Assembly (NCBI RefSeq): GCF_000015165.1
Contig: NC_009485.1
Location: forward strand, 6,901,501 to 6,965,500
Reading direction: 5' to 3'
Source of the DNA: Bradyrhizobium sp. BTAi1
Lineage (GTDB): Bacteria; Pseudomonadota; Alphaproteobacteria; Rhizobiales; Xanthobacteraceae
DNA length: 64,000 nucleotides
Below, piece after piece: positions 63,373-64,000 of this stretch. The translations under genes were made by a program, and so were the position numbers. Numbering within the stretch: position 1 is the first letter of the stretch; each line of letters opens with the position of its first letter. A model generated the notes under the pieces. That model ran no database searches. It was not told where the DNA came from and saw nothing but the letters and a program-made list of their open reading frames with translations.

Positions 63373-63984
63373 CTATTTCGAGGGCTGGGGGGACGGCGCG
63401 TTGAAGTCGACCTTCGGCGCGACCGAGATCTCGCGCTCGTTCTCGACCGTGAAGTTGGCCTTTTCCTTGTAGCCGAACGCCATCGCCGTCAGATTGTTCG
63501 GGAAGGTGCGGATGCCGACGTTATACTCCTGCACCGCCTTGATGTAGCGGTTGCGCGCCACCGTGATGCGATTCTCGGTGCCTTCGAGCTGGGACATCAG
63601 GTCGCGGAACAGCGCGTCCGATTTCAGCTGCGGATAGTTCTCGGTGACGACGAGGAGCCGCGACAGCGCGCCGGTCAGCTCGCTCTGCGCCGCCTGGAAC
63701 TTCTGCAGCGCCGCGGGGTCGTTGACGACATCGGGCGTGGCCTGGACGCTGCCGACCTTGGCGCGGGCGTTGGTAACGCCGAGCAGCACGTCCTTTTCCT
63801 GCTGCGCAAAGCCCTTCACGCTGTTGACGAGGTTGGGCACGAGATCGGCGCGGCGCTGATACTGGTTGACCACCTCCGACCAAGCCGCCTTGACCTGCTC
63901 GTCATTGGTCTGGATGGCGTTGTAGCCGCAATTGGTCAGGCTCAGCGTCATCAGCGCCGCCAGCACGGTCAGCAATTTCCGCAT
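63373..63984 (-). CDS. lemA: LemA family lipoprotein
   Basis: A 203-residue LemA protein. The signal has a lipobox (LSLTNCGYN, Cys 19), so it is probably a lipoprotein. The helical core AWSEVVNQYQRRADLVPNLV and YNVGIRTFPNNLTAMAFGYK is diagnostic. It is the first gene of the lemA-TPM2-TPM1 operon on the minus strand. GGGGGACGCGCA precedes the ATG. Molecular function is not settled for the family. Confidence 0.92.
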   Translation of the reverse strand: MRKLLTVLAALMTLSLTNCGYNAIQTNDEQVKAAWSEVVNQYQRRADLVPNLVNSVKGFAQQEKDVLLGVTNARAKVGSVQATPDVVNDPAALQKFQAAQSELTGALSRLLVVTENYPQLKSDALFRDLMSQLEGTENRITVARNRYIKAVQEYNVGIRTFPNNLTAMAFGYKEKANFTVENEREISVAPKVDFNAPSPQPSK

Positions 63985-64000
63985 TGCGCGTCCCCCTGTT

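Overview
The window reads as the chromosome of a high-GC alphaproteobacterium, most likely Bradyrhizobium or a close relative in the Nitrobacteraceae. The reasons are the box benzoyl-CoA pathway with a BoxR-type regulator, the family of intergenic palindromes ending in CTCGCAATGACG, CYP153 genes, and many isolated acyl-CoA genes. This placement is inference from gene content; there is no rRNA gene. I found no tRNA gene, insertion sequence, prophage or CRISPR array.

Layout. 0-1.3 kb: the 5' part of a chemoreceptor gene. 1.8-9.9 kb: aerobic benzoate degradation (boxC-boxB-boxA-benzoate:CoA ligase on the minus strand), a divergent boxR, and a second boxR-like gene tail to tail with it. 10.1-16.0 kb: an alpha/beta hydrolase, xylB- and xylC-like benzyl alcohol and benzaldehyde dehydrogenases, and a divergent XylR/DmpR-type sigma-54 activator with a recognisable -24/-12 promoter and a palindromic upstream site. 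16-26.8 kb: a methyltransferase, a giant SAM-cyclase-ATPase-TPR signalling protein, gene-poor DNA with small ORFs, a ThDP enzyme, an L,D-transpeptidase and a DUF2927 protein. 26.9-29.2 kb: an M48 protease and a YjgN-type membrane protein. 29.4-40.1 kb: isovaleryl-CoA dehydrogenase, two tandem CYP153 P450s, a two-subunit ThDP decarboxylase, an acyl-CoA dehydrogenase/CoA-transferase/hydratase set, and a benzoylformate decarboxylase. 40.4-44.4 kb: a very Ala-rich secreted protein whose frame is broken, and a beta-barrel protein. 44.9-57.9 kb: SDR, hemolysin III, YcjX/YcjF, GT39, a ferredoxin-cyclase fusion, cold-shock protein, CoA-transferase, a CxxCH protein and a repeat-rich membrane protein. 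57.9-64 kb: a gene-poor stretch with a striking multi-hairpin element, an FkbM methyltransferase, a GST/YafY divergent pair and a lemA-TPM cluster.

How it works together. Benzoylformate (MdlC) and benzyl alcohol (XylB) both give benzaldehyde; XylC oxidises it to benzoate; the ligase makes benzoyl-CoA; BoxAB and BoxC epoxidise it and open the ring. The two branches appear to have separate controls: BoxR acting through three TGCA-N6-TGCA sites on boxC, and a sigma-54 activator on xylC-xylB.

The best candidates for something new are the operator layout at boxC/boxR, the paired BoxR paralogues, the hairpins between cistrons in both aromatic operons, the membrane-ferredoxin-cyclase fusion, the Ala-rich broken gene, and the cloverleaf-like element near 58.2 kb.
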